Source of the DNA: Microbacterium caowuchunii
GTDB taxonomy: Bacteria > Actinomycetota > Actinomycetes > Actinomycetales > Microbacteriaceae
DNA length: 64,000 bases
NCBI RefSeq assembly: GCF_008727755.1
Contig: NZ_CP044231.1
Location: 1,302,001 to 1,366,000 of the forward strand
Direction: 5' to 3'
The position numbers and the translations under genes were made by a program. The first letter of the stretch is position 1. Each line of letters opens with the position of its first letter. Below the pieces are notes generated by a model. The model did no database searches. It had not been told where the DNA came from and saw nothing but the letters and a program-made list of their open reading frames with translations. Below are positions 40,142 through 49,278 of the stretch, one piece after another.

Positions 40142-41605
40142 GTGACGGGATCCCGGGCCGAAGCGGCGTACTCGCGCGCGGTCGCCGCGTTCAGCACGCC
40201 GACCCTCGATCTGCTGCACGGCAGATTCGCGCCCTTCGTCGTCGCCTCCCTCTCGATCCTGTTCTCCGCCGACCGCGCGGCGGTACCGATCGCCGACGCA
40301 CACGCCGAGCTGTCCGAGATCCTCGACGAGCTGCGGCGTGCGGACGAGGAGGACGCCGACCGCCGCGTCCCCGCCGGAAGCGGGCGCGACGTCTGCCGGC
40401 ACTGGGTGCGCCTGGGCTGGCTGGTGCAGCAGATCGATGACGACGTCGAGGTGTACCGTCTGTCCGCACACGCCGTGGAAGCGCTCGAGATCGCCGGTCG
40501 CACCGGTGGGGGCCGGACGCGCGTTTCCAACTCGCGGGTGCGCACGCTGCTCGAGGCGGTGGAGCATCTGTCGGACAGCGCTGAGGCCGACCCCGTCCGC
40601 CGGCTTGCACGTCTTCGCGAGGAACGTGCCGCACTGGATGCGGAGATCGACCGGATCGAGGAGTCCGGTCGGGCCGATCCGCTCGACGATGAGGAGCTCC
40701 TCGAAGAGGCGGAGAACGTCCTCCACCTGGCGCGGGAGCTGCCCGCGGACTTCACGCGCGTCGCGGAGTCGTTGAAGCTCATGCAGCGAGACGTCGTCGC
40801 CCACCTGCGCCGTGACGAGCGGCCGACGGGTGAGGTGCTCCGCGAGTACCTGCAACGGGCGCAGGACGTCATGCAGTCCACCTCGGAAGGGCGGGCGTTC
40901 GCCGGTGCGCTCCGCCTCATCGGCGACCCGGACCGCATCGACGCGCTCACCGAGCAGCTGCAGGGACTGCTCCGGCAGCCGTTCGCGCGGATGCTGGACA
41001 GCAGCCAGCGCACCGAACTCGATGCCATCGGCCGCCGCGTGGAGCTCGGTGTCGAAGAGGTGCTGGCCGCCCAGCGCCGGGCCTCGCACGTCATCACCGG
41101 GCAGGTGAAGACGCACGATCCACTGCGGGACCGGCAGATAGACGATCTGCTGCGCGACGTCATGGCCGGGCTGCACGCCTGGGGCGGGACGGGCACCGTC
41201 GCCGACCCGGTGCGCAGTATGCCGCTCGTCGATGTGGGTCACCTGCGGCAGGCGGTGAGCGACATCCGCCCGCCGGCTGCTCCCGCGCCCCTGGCGGATG
41301 CCGGGGATGTCGAGTTCCTCGACGTCGACACGCGCGCGTGGGGCGGACCGCGGTACGCGGAGCTCGAGGCGTATGTCGCCGGTCTCGGTCAGGAGTTCGA
41401 TCTCGCGCAGGCGTTCACGGATGCCGAGGACGACACCCGCCGCCCGGTCGACCTGGTCGGGTTGCTCGAGATCGCCCACCGGAACGGCATGACGGAGGGC
41501 TCCGAGGTGTCGGTGGTCGAAGCCCTGCGCCCCGACGGCACCACACGACGTTTCGCGTTCCGCGCCGTCACCGCGCGCACGACGAAGGAAGAAGCACATG
41601 ACTGA
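40142..41605 (+). CDS. jetA: Wadjet protein JetA (DUF3375, kleisin-like)
   Basis: The 487-residue protein shows the DUF3375 layout: an N-terminal winged-helix-like part (TPTLDLLHGRFAPFVVASLSILF), a long helical middle with heptad patterns (about residues 155-240, for example LREERAALDAEIDRIEE), and a C-terminal beta/helix part (VDLVGLLEIAHRNGMTEGSEVSVVEALRPDG). In Wadjet systems JetA is the MukF-like kleisin that bridges the JetC ATPase dimer. Those complexes recognise and linearise circular plasmids. It overlaps jetB by 8 nt and starts a leaderless operon. Confidence 0.9.
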   Translation: MTGSRAEAAYSRAVAAFSTPTLDLLHGRFAPFVVASLSILFSADRAAVPIADAHAELSEILDELRRADEEDADRRVPAGSGRDVCRHWVRLGWLVQQIDDDVEVYRLSAHAVEALEIAGRTGGGRTRVSNSRVRTLLEAVEHLSDSAEADPVRRLARLREERAALDAEIDRIEESGRADPLDDEELLEEAENVLHLARELPADFTRVAESLKLMQRDVVAHLRRDERPTGEVLREYLQRAQDVMQSTSEGRAFAGALRLIGDPDRIDALTEQLQGLLRQPFARMLDSSQRTELDAIGRRVELGVEEVLAAQRRASHVITGQVKTHDPLRDRQIDDLLRDVMAGLHAWGGTGTVADPVRSMPLVDVGHLRQAVSDIRPPAAPAPLADAGDVEFLDVDTRAWGGPRYAELEAYVAGLGQEFDLAQAFTDAEDDTRRPVDLVGLLEIAHRNGMTEGSEVSVVEALRPDGTTRRFAFRAVTARTTKEEAHD

Positions 41606-42260
41606 CGTGGACCTCGCGACCGAGGCGCCGACCGACGATCCATTCATCGCGCCGGTGGCCATGGAGGCCGACATCGAGGAGCACTTCCCGGGCGACCGGG
41701 GGACGCTCGACCCGGAGGTACGTCGCGTGCTGGTGCACATCCTGCAGCGTCGCTTCATCGCCGCAGAGCGGAACCGCCGAGAGTGGACCCTCCTCCTCGA
41801 CCACCAGCAGGTGATCGAGTCCCGCCTGAACGATCTGTACCTCCGCCTCGTGGTCGATCACGGTCGGGGCTTCGCCTACAAGCAGCAGCTGCGCTCCGAC
41901 GAGATCGACATGCCGGTCCTGCTCAAGGACGCGCCGTACTCGCGGGCCGAGACCCTGGTGCTCGTGCACCTCCGCACCGTCTACCAACGCGAATCGGCCA
42001 CCGGTGAGGCATCCGTCCGCATCGACATCGAGGACGTCGAGCAGACGGTCCTGAGCTACTTCACCGACGTCGACGGCAGCACCGCCAAACAGCAGAAGGC
42101 CATCCGGCACGCGATGGACCGCCTCGACCGCGAGGGCATCATCAGCGAGGAGACCAGCGGGCGCTACCGGATCAGCGCGCTCGTCGAGATCGTCCTCAGC
42201 GCGGAGACGCTGCGAGAGCTCCGCGATTGGCTGCGTGCGCAGGAGGCGGTGGAACGATGA
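41598..42260 (+). CDS. jetB: Wadjet protein JetB (DUF4194, MukE-like)
   Basis: A 220-residue protein of the DUF4194 family, the KITE/MukE-like winged-helix subunit of the SMC-like Wadjet complex. VRRVLVHILQRRFIAAERNRREW opens the first winged helix. LRTVYQRESATGEASVRIDIEDVEQTVLSYF and AIRHAMDRLDREGIISEETSGRYRISALVEIVLS form the second. The ATG lies inside the end of jetA, and the stop overlaps the jetC ATG (ATGA). Confidence 0.9.
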   Translation: MTDVDLATEAPTDDPFIAPVAMEADIEEHFPGDRGTLDPEVRRVLVHILQRRFIAAERNRREWTLLLDHQQVIESRLNDLYLRLVVDHGRGFAYKQQLRSDEIDMPVLLKDAPYSRAETLVLVHLRTVYQRESATGEASVRIDIEDVEQTVLSYFTDVDGSTAKQQKAIRHAMDRLDREGIISEETSGRYRISALVEIVLSAETLRELRDWLRAQEAVER

Positions 42261-45200
42261 CGATGGTCGACACCCTGTTCGGGCTCATCCCGGCGGGCTC
42301 ACGGGGACAGCAGTGGGTCGCGGAGGACCTGCAGCTCATCAACTGGGGCGGATACGACTCCGGTCCGCACCGCGTCCGTTTCTCACCCGACGCGACGCTG
42401 CTGTGCGGCGGCTCGGGCTCCGGCAAATCCACGCTGATGGATGCGTACATCGCGTTGATGATGCCGCACACCACCCCGTTCAACGGGGCCTCGAACGGCG
42501 GGGTGACCGGTCGGCCCCGGGGTAACGAGCAACGCAACATCCTGTCGTACGGGCGCGGGAAGATCGATGAGTCCCGCACCGCCGACGGCACGAAACTCAG
42601 GGTCCTGCGCGGCGACGGCGAGGACACCTGGAGCGCCATCGCGATGACATGGCTCGATCACGACGGCTCGCGCTTCACGGCGGTGCGGGCCTGGTACATC
42701 CCCGCGGACGCCCGGACCCTCGAGGACACGACCCGAGTCCGGGCCACGGTCGACGACGCCTTCGACCTGGGGCGCCTGGAACCGGCCGCCGCACAGCGCC
42801 TCTCCGACGCCGCGGTGCGGGCTGCCGGCCTGGAGACCCTCGCCACCGACCGGGAGTTCTCGGCGCGGCTGCACGCCGTGCTGGGGATCGGGGCGGCCGG
42901 ATCCGGGGCGAAGGCGGTCAGTCTCCTCGCCCGGATCCAGGCGGGCCAGCAGATCACCACCGTGGACGACCTCTACAAGAAGCTCGTCCTCGAAGAGCCC
43001 GAGACCATGGCGACCGCCGATGCCGTCGTCGCGCACTTCGACGAGCTCGAGAGCACACGGACCCGGATGCTGACCGCCAAGCAGCAGGTGAGCGCGCTGG
43101 AACCCATCCACGGCATCAAGGAGCGGATCGCGTCGGCCGCCGAGCGGGTGCGCGTGATCGACGAGGTGGGGGTGTTCACCGACCCGTCCTCGCTCGCCGC
43201 CCTGTGGAGCGCGCACCGGCGGCTGGACCTCCTCCGGGAGGTGGAGGCCGAGCTCGGTGAGCGGGCCCGTGCGCTGCAGCTCGCCGTACGCGAGAAGCGC
43301 GCGCTCATCGACGCCGCCGACATCGAGCGCGAAGGCCTGCTCGATGTGCTGCGGCAGTCCGGCGGTGACCGCCTGGAGACCGCGCAGCGGGAGCTCCGGG
43401 CTGCGGAGCGCCGGCTGGAGGAGGTCACCCGAGAGCGGGCGAGGTTCGATGCGGTCGTCCGGGAACTCGGGATGGAGGTGACCTCCGCCGCGCAGTTCGA
43501 GGAGATCGTCTCGGGTGCGCGAGGCTCCTCGTCCCAGACCGACGTCCGCGCCGCCCGTGCGGCGTTCGCGGACGCGGAGTCGGCACGCCGGGAAGCCGAG
43601 ACCCGCTTGCGCCGCCTGCGCGAGGAACGCGAGCACACCGCCACGACACGCGGCAGCATCCCCGCGCATCTCGACGAGTCGCGTGCCCTGCTGGCCCGGG
43701 CCGCCGGTCTCGATCCGGCGGACCTCCCGTTCGTCGGCGAGCTCGTCGAGGTGCGCACCGAGTTCGAGCCCTGGCGGGAGGCGTTCAACCTCGCGCTCGG
43801 CGGATTCGCCCGGACGCTCCTGATCGATGCCGCCCGGCTGGCTCCCTTCCGTGCCGCCATCGACTCCGTCCGCACGCCGGAGAGGCTCGCCTACGAGGGC
43901 GCGATCACCGGACTCCCCGAACTCCGGATCGCCGACACAGCAACCCTCCCGGGCCGTCTGGACTTCCGGTCGACGGCCTTCACCGGTTGGCTGCAGCAGC
44001 GGCTGCAGGAGCGCTTCGGCTTTGTCTGCGTGGACAGGTCCGCGCAGCTGGACGACCACGCGAGGGCGCTCACGATCACCGGCCAGATGTCCCACGGGAA
44101 CCGCGGCGCGCACGGCGGGCAGGGCCGGGTCGACATGCTCGGGTTCACCAACGACCGGCGGTTGCGTGAGCTCGACGAGCAGCTGCAGCAGCTCACCGAC
44201 CGCTGCGACGAACTCGCCTCGGCTGCGCGGGACGCGGAGGGAGCGCTCGATCTGATCGGGGCGCACGCGAAGGCGTACGCCCGGATCGAGGACCTCACGT
44301 GGGAGCAGATCGATGTCGCGGCGGTGTCCGCCGAGCGCGATCGTTGGCTCGCCGTGGCGGACGAGGTCACGACGGCCAATCCCGAGATCGCCCGACTCAC
44401 CAGTCAGGCCGAGGAGGTGAGGGTCCGGGCGGGGCGGCTGCGTGACGATCAGGCGCGGCTGGAGAACGAGCTGACGCAGACGCAGGATCGCTGGGCACAG
44501 GTGACGGACGACGTCGACGCCTGCCAGAGCGTCATCGACGCCGCCGATGCGCAGGAGCTCGTGCTGGGCGACGGGCACGCGTCCTTCCTGGACCGGCACT
44601 TCCTGCACACCGAGACCGGTGACACGCTCACCGCCGCAGAGCGTCTCGTGCATCTGGAGACTGCGCTGCGGACCGCCGCGCAGCGTCTCCTCGAGGATCG
44701 ACGTGCGGCGGCCGAGTCCCATGCGGAGCAGCGGGAGGCCATGCGCCGTCTCATGACCGGATTCCTCGAGCGCTGGGACAGCCTCACGATCCTGCCCGAT
44801 CCCGACGAATCGGTCGCGGAGTTCGAGAGCATCCTCGAGGCGCTGCAGACCAACGGCCTGCACGAACTGGAGATCGAGTGGCGGGACAGCCTGCTCAAGC
44901 TCTCCGGAAACGACCTCACGAGCCTGGATTCCACCCTCAGTCGCTCGCTGCGGGAGATCAAGGACCGGATCGAGCCGATCAACCGGATCATGGCGGCGCT
45001 GCCGTTCTACGACGACGATCATCGCCTGCAGATCACACCGCGCGAGAACCAGTCCGAGGCGCGCAGGCGGTTCCGCCGGGAGCTCCGCGAGGTCCGCGGA
45101 CTGATCGATGCCGCATCCACGGATGCTCAGCGCGAGCACGTCTACCGCCGGATGAGTCGCCTCATCGGACGGATGCGGCGTACCGCACCGGAATACGCCG

Positions 45201-45622
45201 AGCTCATCGACGTGCGCAACCATGTGCGCGTGAGTGCCGAGCGGATCGACGCGGCATCGGGGGAGCACGTCGCCCTCTACGACCACATCGGTGAGAAGTC
45301 CGGTGGTGAGTCGCAGGAGCTCGTCGCCTTCATCGTCGGTGCGGCGCTGCGCTACCAGCTCGGCGATGCCGGGGCGGCGCGCCCCCGCTATGCCCCGGTG
45401 TTCATGGACGAGGCGCTGATCAAGGCGGACGCGCACTTCACCAAGCGCGCGATCGGGGCCTGGCGCGGGCTGGGGTTCCAGCTGGTCATCGGCGCCCCGA
45501 ACGACAAGTACAGCGCGATCGAGCCGCATGTGGACGTCGAGTACACCATCCTCAAGGACACCCGGGGCCGCTCGTGGGCGAAGCCCAAAGTGGGGCTTCC
45601 GGATGAGGTGGGCGGGGAATGA
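42257..45622 (+). CDS. jetC: Wadjet protein JetC (SMC/MukB-like ATPase)
   Basis: The 1,121-residue ATPase motor has Walker A CGGSGSGKSTLMDAY at about residues 50-64. Two long coiled coils flank a hinge-like centre (about residues 245-420 and 640-880). The ABC signature is EKSGGESQELVAF, and Walker B is PVFMDEALIKAD near residue 1050. All active-site motifs look intact, so the motor could still bind and hydrolyse ATP. Its stop overlaps an ATG, as expected for a following jetD, but that frame closes after 17 codons. The SbcC/MukB-like loop extruder in Wadjet needs JetD to cut DNA. Confidence 0.92.
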   Translation: MTMVDTLFGLIPAGSRGQQWVAEDLQLINWGGYDSGPHRVRFSPDATLLCGGSGSGKSTLMDAYIALMMPHTTPFNGASNGGVTGRPRGNEQRNILSYGRGKIDESRTADGTKLRVLRGDGEDTWSAIAMTWLDHDGSRFTAVRAWYIPADARTLEDTTRVRATVDDAFDLGRLEPAAAQRLSDAAVRAAGLETLATDREFSARLHAVLGIGAAGSGAKAVSLLARIQAGQQITTVDDLYKKLVLEEPETMATADAVVAHFDELESTRTRMLTAKQQVSALEPIHGIKERIASAAERVRVIDEVGVFTDPSSLAALWSAHRRLDLLREVEAELGERARALQLAVREKRALIDAADIEREGLLDVLRQSGGDRLETAQRELRAAERRLEEVTRERARFDAVVRELGMEVTSAAQFEEIVSGARGSSSQTDVRAARAAFADAESARREAETRLRRLREEREHTATTRGSIPAHLDESRALLARAAGLDPADLPFVGELVEVRTEFEPWREAFNLALGGFARTLLIDAARLAPFRAAIDSVRTPERLAYEGAITGLPELRIADTATLPGRLDFRSTAFTGWLQQRLQERFGFVCVDRSAQLDDHARALTITGQMSHGNRGAHGGQGRVDMLGFTNDRRLRELDEQLQQLTDRCDELASAARDAEGALDLIGAHAKAYARIEDLTWEQIDVAAVSAERDRWLAVADEVTTANPEIARLTSQAEEVRVRAGRLRDDQARLENELTQTQDRWAQVTDDVDACQSVIDAADAQELVLGDGHASFLDRHFLHTETGDTLTAAERLVHLETALRTAAQRLLEDRRAAAESHAEQREAMRRLMTGFLERWDSLTILPDPDESVAEFESILEALQTNGLHELEIEWRDSLLKLSGNDLTSLDSTLSRSLREIKDRIEPINRIMAALPFYDDDHRLQITPRENQSEARRRFRRELREVRGLIDAASTDAQREHVYRRMSRLIGRMRRTAPEYAELIDVRNHVRVSAERIDAASGEHVALYDHIGEKSGGESQELVAFIVGAALRYQLGDAGAARPRYAPVFMDEALIKADAHFTKRAIGAWRGLGFQLVIGAPNDKYSAIEPHVDVEYTILKDTRGRSWAKPKVGLPDEVGGE

Positions 45623-45672
45623 CGATCGGATCGCTTGAACGTCGATCCAGGCATCATCGCGAGAGCATCTAA
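45619..45672 (+). pseudogene. possible 5' stub of lost jetD
   Basis: An ATG overlapping the jetC stop in the ATGA manner used by the rest of the operon opens a frame of only 17 codons (MTIGSLERRSRHHRESI) before TAA. A JetD protein (DUF3322 plus Toprim-like DUF2220, about 400 residues) is expected at this point. No JetD-like sequence is visible in any frame downstream to the end of the window. The stub may be the true old start or a chance frame at the rearrangement junction. Confidence 0.4.
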
Positions 45673-45867
45673 GGACCGAAACCGCTTCTCCCGAAACGTG
45701 TTCTGATAGGGACCGCGTTTGTGGTGGGCGCGACAGCGGAGCTGCCCCGTCTCCATCCGAGCTGCCCAGCGTTGCAGAGTCCGCACCGCAACTCCGGAGT
45801 GCTCCGCGGGACGCGTCCACGGCACCCCTAGATGCTCATTTCGGACACACAGCGGAATGAACCCCAC
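45636..45867 (-). mobile_element. remnant of a DDE transposase N-terminus
   Basis: On the minus strand a frame reads LGVPWTRPAEHSGVAVRTLQRW followed by a basic linker and RSLDALAMMPG. This matches the start of Mu/TnsB-like transposases: a helix-turn-helix with the (V/E)RTLQRW motif, an RG-rich linker, and an alanine-rich EGLAL-like helix. The catalytic DDE part is absent and no terminal inverted repeat is evident, so it is debris rather than a working element. It abuts the jetC stop and probably marks the event that removed jetD. Confidence 0.6.
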
Positions 45868-45985
45868 AATGGCAGCGGGCGCCTACATCGGTTCGGGTTG
45901 GATGATTTATGCGGAATGGGAGACTGGGTGCAGCTCGACATCGAGGGTGATGCTCTTTCCGACCCCCGTGATGAAAGAAGCGTGC

Positions 45986-46633
45986 ATGATCTCGTTGTCC
46001 GCCGCCGTCGGCATTGCTCTCATCGAGCTTGGACTCGCCCTCACCCCCGGGCCGAACATGATCTACCTGGTCTCGCGCAGCATCAGCCAGGGGTGGCGTG
46101 CCGGGATGATGTCGCTTTCCGGCACGGCAGTTGGCTTCGTCGTGTACATGGTGATGGCCAACCTCGGGCTAGCAGCGGTATTCCTAGTTGTCCCATGGCT
46201 GTTTATCGCACTGAAGGTCGCGGGTGCCATCTACCTCCTCTGGCTCGCCTACAAGACGCTTCGCCCGGGAGGGAAATCGCTGTTCGAGACAAGTGACCTT
46301 CCTCGGGATTCGTTCGGCGAACTCTTCCGCATGGGACTCCTGACGAACCTGCTCAACCCGAAGGTGGCGATCCTCTATCTGGCACTCATTCCCCAGTTCA
46401 TCGACCCAGCAGCCGGCAGCATCGTCGCGCAAGGTTTCCAGCTCGGCGCGATCCAAATCCTCGTCGGCGTCGCAGTCAACGGTGCAATCATTGTCGCCGC
46501 AGGTTCCGTCGCCACCTTCCTGCAGCGTAAGCCGACGTGGATGCGGTGGCAGAAGTGGGTCACCGGCACACTCCTCGGCGCGATCGGCGTAAAGCTCGCG
46601 ATCGACGCTCCCGCCCCTGCAGTCGCCCCGTAG
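45986..46633 (+). CDS. LysE/RhtB family amino acid exporter
   Basis: A 215-residue inner-membrane exporter with about six helices. The family signature GLALTPGPNMIYLVSRSISQGWRAGMMSLSG is at residues 15-46, and GLLTNLLNPKVAILYLALIPQFI at about 120-142. RhtB-type proteins export homoserine, threonine, lysine or related compounds; the exact substrate is not predictable. The start at 45986 matches the family N-terminus; an ATG five codons upstream is possible. It lies in the atypical patch that follows the jet operon. Confidence 0.9.
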   Translation: MISLSAAVGIALIELGLALTPGPNMIYLVSRSISQGWRAGMMSLSGTAVGFVVYMVMANLGLAAVFLVVPWLFIALKVAGAIYLLWLAYKTLRPGGKSLFETSDLPRDSFGELFRMGLLTNLLNPKVAILYLALIPQFIDPAAGSIVAQGFQLGAIQILVGVAVNGAIIVAAGSVATFLQRKPTWMRWQKWVTGTLLGAIGVKLAIDAPAPAVAP

Positions 46634-46735
46634 CATCGGAGCGACCGCTTCGCGTACCAGAGGCGTCTGGGGGCGTGACGATCGCCCACGCGTCCGTCTG
46701 CTTATCGCTCCCTCAAGCATCGTCCCGGCCTAGGG

Positions 46736-46788
46736 GCCGAGTGATCTGGAATGGGGGCGGACGCGATTCATCCGCCCCCGCACTCGGC
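46736..46788. terminator. bidirectional terminator between rhtB-like and MFS genes
   Basis: Outer arms GCCGAGTG/CACTCGGC (46736-46743 and 46781-46788) and inner arms GGGGGCGGA/TCCGCCCCC (46753-46761 and 46771-46779) nest around a 9-nt loop. It sits between two convergent genes. No T run is seen on either side. Confidence 0.65.
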
Positions 46789-47999
46789 TATCGCTTCGCC
46801 CGCCCGCCCGCTCTACTCAGCAGCGCGCCGGCGATGAGGAGGGCTGCAGCGCCTGCAGCGATTCCGAACGTGGCTGCGGGCACGGTCACCGCTTGGATGA
46901 TGACGCCGGCAAGAGCACTGCCGAGTGTGGCACCCACGTTGTGACTGGTGTTGGCCCAGGTCGTCGCCGAGTTCTGGCGGTGCTCACCACCGGCTTGATG
47001 GGCAGCGAAGTACGCGACGATCATCACCGGTGAGAAGAACAAACCAGCTGCGGCGAGCACAAGGGAAACGGCGACGGCTCCGGTCAGCACGGCGATGGTC
47101 GAGCTGATGGCGACGAGCGCAGTGGTCAGGATGAGTAGCTGTCGGATAGGAGAGCCGGGAACGCGGAGAGCGCCGAAGACGAGCCCCCCGACGGCGCTGC
47201 CTCCGGCGAACAGCCCGAGGGCTATGCCTGCGGCCGCCGGCCCTCCTGCGTCGGAAACGATGACCGGGACGCTGATGCTGATACTGCCCGAGATCGCCCC
47301 GGCAACGAGAACGGGTATCAAGACCGCGACGAATCGAGCATCGAGAATCAGGGGGCGTTCGCGGGGTGCTTCTTCATCCGCAGGGGGTCGTGGCCCCATA
47401 TCGCCGACTGCTCGGCTCGCGACGAAGAACAGGCCACCGACGAGGACCAGGCCGGCCGGGATGAGAAGCACCGTTCCGGGGGCGATGAACGCGAGGGCGA
47501 GACCCGTGGCGGCTGGGCCGCCGAGATAGAGCAACTCTTCGACGACCGCATCGAAGCTGAGTCCCTTTTTCAGCAGCTCACGTGTGGGTGTGAGCCGCCC
47601 CCATGCGACGCGCATCGTTGGCCCGAGGGGTGGCGCGAACGCGCCGGCGACGGCCGCGAGAATGACGAGCGTCGCGCCGTTCGGTGCGTAGAGAGCCGAG
47701 AGACCGATGACAGCGACCGTGGTGCTGAACATCACGACCAGCAGGGCAAGGATCCGTCGGGCCCCGAAGCGGTCGATGAACCAGGCGCGGAGCGGGGCGA
47801 GGAAGCTGGCTCCCGCGCCGTACAAGCCGACGGCGATACCCGCCAGCCCGATGGAGCCGGTCGCGTCGGTGACGGCGTAAAGCAGAGGGAGGAAGACCAG
47901 GGCGTAAGCGCCCCGGCCGATGAGTGCGACCCCGAAGGTCGGAAGAACTCCGGGCAATCTGAGCACGTCGATATAACGTGCCGTCCGGGTGGACTGCAT
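46788..47999 (-). CDS. MFS transporter
   Basis: A 403-residue permease with about 12 helices. The motif A equivalent is RAWFIDRFGARRILAL near residue 75, and a cytoplasmic loop (VGDMGPRPPADEEAPRERP) lies in the middle. It resembles sugar-efflux or SetA/YdhP-like drug pumps but no substrate can be given. The ATG is preceded by GGAGTCACC. It converges on the exporter gene across a nested hairpin. Confidence 0.83.
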   Translation of the reverse strand: MQSTRTARYIDVLRLPGVLPTFGVALIGRGAYALVFLPLLYAVTDATGSIGLAGIAVGLYGAGASFLAPLRAWFIDRFGARRILALLVVMFSTTVAVIGLSALYAPNGATLVILAAVAGAFAPPLGPTMRVAWGRLTPTRELLKKGLSFDAVVEELLYLGGPAATGLALAFIAPGTVLLIPAGLVLVGGLFFVASRAVGDMGPRPPADEEAPRERPLILDARFVAVLIPVLVAGAISGSISISVPVIVSDAGGPAAAGIALGLFAGGSAVGGLVFGALRVPGSPIRQLLILTTALVAISSTIAVLTGAVAVSLVLAAAGLFFSPVMIVAYFAAHQAGGEHRQNSATTWANTSHNVGATLGSALAGVIIQAVTVPAATFGIAAGAAALLIAGALLSRAGGRAKR

Positions 48000-48258
48000 G
48001 ATGGGTGACTCCAAGCCAGACAGCGCGCTGACAGGGCGCTGAGAAAACGATCGGTGAGCAGACGGCGCCCGAAGGCCGCAGTCACCGCTCAATCACTGGA
48101 AGGAAGCACCCGCTCACTCTACAGAAGTCCGATTCGGACTAGATCGCCCAGTCGAAAGCGATCGTCTCCGGTGCGATCCGGCTTGTATCGCAGGAGCGGC
48201 TGCCGCTAACGTGCCCCGCAACCCTAAGGGTCAGGGCCTTTCGACAGGACGGGTACAC

Positions 48259-48984
48259 ATGAGACGCACGCTCCACATCGATGGTCTCGCGAACGTCCGC
48301 GATCTCGGGGGTCTAGACCGCAACGACGGAACCTTCTCGCCCGCAGGCGTGTTTGTTCGCTCGGAACGGCTGGAACGTGTCGATGACGATGGGTGGGAGG
48401 CGCTCCGCGCACACGGAGTACGCACGGTGATCGACCTTCGTAGGCCAGAAGAGCGCACAGGACAGATCCCCGCCACGATCAAGCACGTTCACGTTGACCT
48501 CGACGGCGGCGACGAGACGGATTTCTGGGCAGAGTATGAAGCAGACGGACGGTGGGGTACGCCGCTCTACTATCTCGCCCACCTTCAGGCGCTTCCGCAC
48601 CGACTCGCGCTCGTGCTGAGCGCGATCGCCGCCGCCGATGAAGGGGCGATTCTCTTTCACTGTTCAGCGGGCTGGGACCGTACCGGCCTCGTTGCCGCGG
48701 TCCTGTTGCGGGCGATTGATGTCACCGAAGACGCCGCAGTAGCCGACTACCTTGACACGTTCGCGAATGCCGACGCCATGGCCGCGCTGCACGAACGATC
48801 CTCTGAGGTCGAAGCACGACAGCAGATCCTCGATCGCTCTGGGCACACCGCGGAGTCAGCGTTCCGCGAGATGTACGCGAACTTGGACCTTGATCTTTGG
48901 TTCGCTGAATCGAATGTCGAACCTGCGACGCGAGTGGCCGTCGAGACGTGGCGTGGGGCCGCTGCCCCACCGGTCAGAATCTGA
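48259..48984 (+). CDS. tyrosine/serine protein phosphatase (PTP family)
   Basis: A 241-residue cytosolic phosphatase with the CX5R signature HCSAGWDRTG (C135, R141). NVRDLGG near the N-terminus and the VIDLRRPEER segment are typical of the bacterial MptpB-like and Y-phosphatase 2 families. The substrate may be protein phosphotyrosine or phosphoinositide. The ATG at 48259 is chosen because the protein then starts just before the NVRDLGG region. A GTG at 48211 would add 16 residues. Confidence 0.85.
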   Translation: MRRTLHIDGLANVRDLGGLDRNDGTFSPAGVFVRSERLERVDDDGWEALRAHGVRTVIDLRRPEERTGQIPATIKHVHVDLDGGDETDFWAEYEADGRWGTPLYYLAHLQALPHRLALVLSAIAAADEGAILFHCSAGWDRTGLVAAVLLRAIDVTEDAAVADYLDTFANADAMAALHERSSEVEARQQILDRSGHTAESAFREMYANLDLDLWFAESNVEPATRVAVETWRGAAAPPVRI

Positions 48985-49278
48985 GCACCCAACAGCTTCT
49001 CATCGAGCGCAAAACCGGTGGCCGCCAGAAACGGTCGTTTTCGGCGGCGTCGGCCAGCCCCGAGAGGTGAGGCGGGGCGGCCATCTGAGCTGCCGGATCC
49101 GCTTCGGGTGTCGTTTTCGCTTCTCACGCCGTCCGGCTTCGCGGGTCGCTCAACTTTCCGACCCATCGAGGCGCACGATAAGAGTGGTGCTCGTTGCGGT
49201 AGCGAGAACCCGATCTGAGACGTCCCGGAGGTCGGCTTCGACGGACGTCGCTTTCGCCCGGCTTTGATCACCCACCCG

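Noticed and set aside
42383..45820. 1,145-residue open frame on the minus strand opposite jetC
   Set aside because: It is the mirror of the jetC codons, rich in Arg/Gly/His/Val with no domain pattern, and jetC has clear ATPase motifs.
48985..49278. Possible small genes between the phosphatase and the dehydrogenase remnant
   Set aside because: Only overlapping short frames with poor start sites are present; no recognisable motif on either strand.
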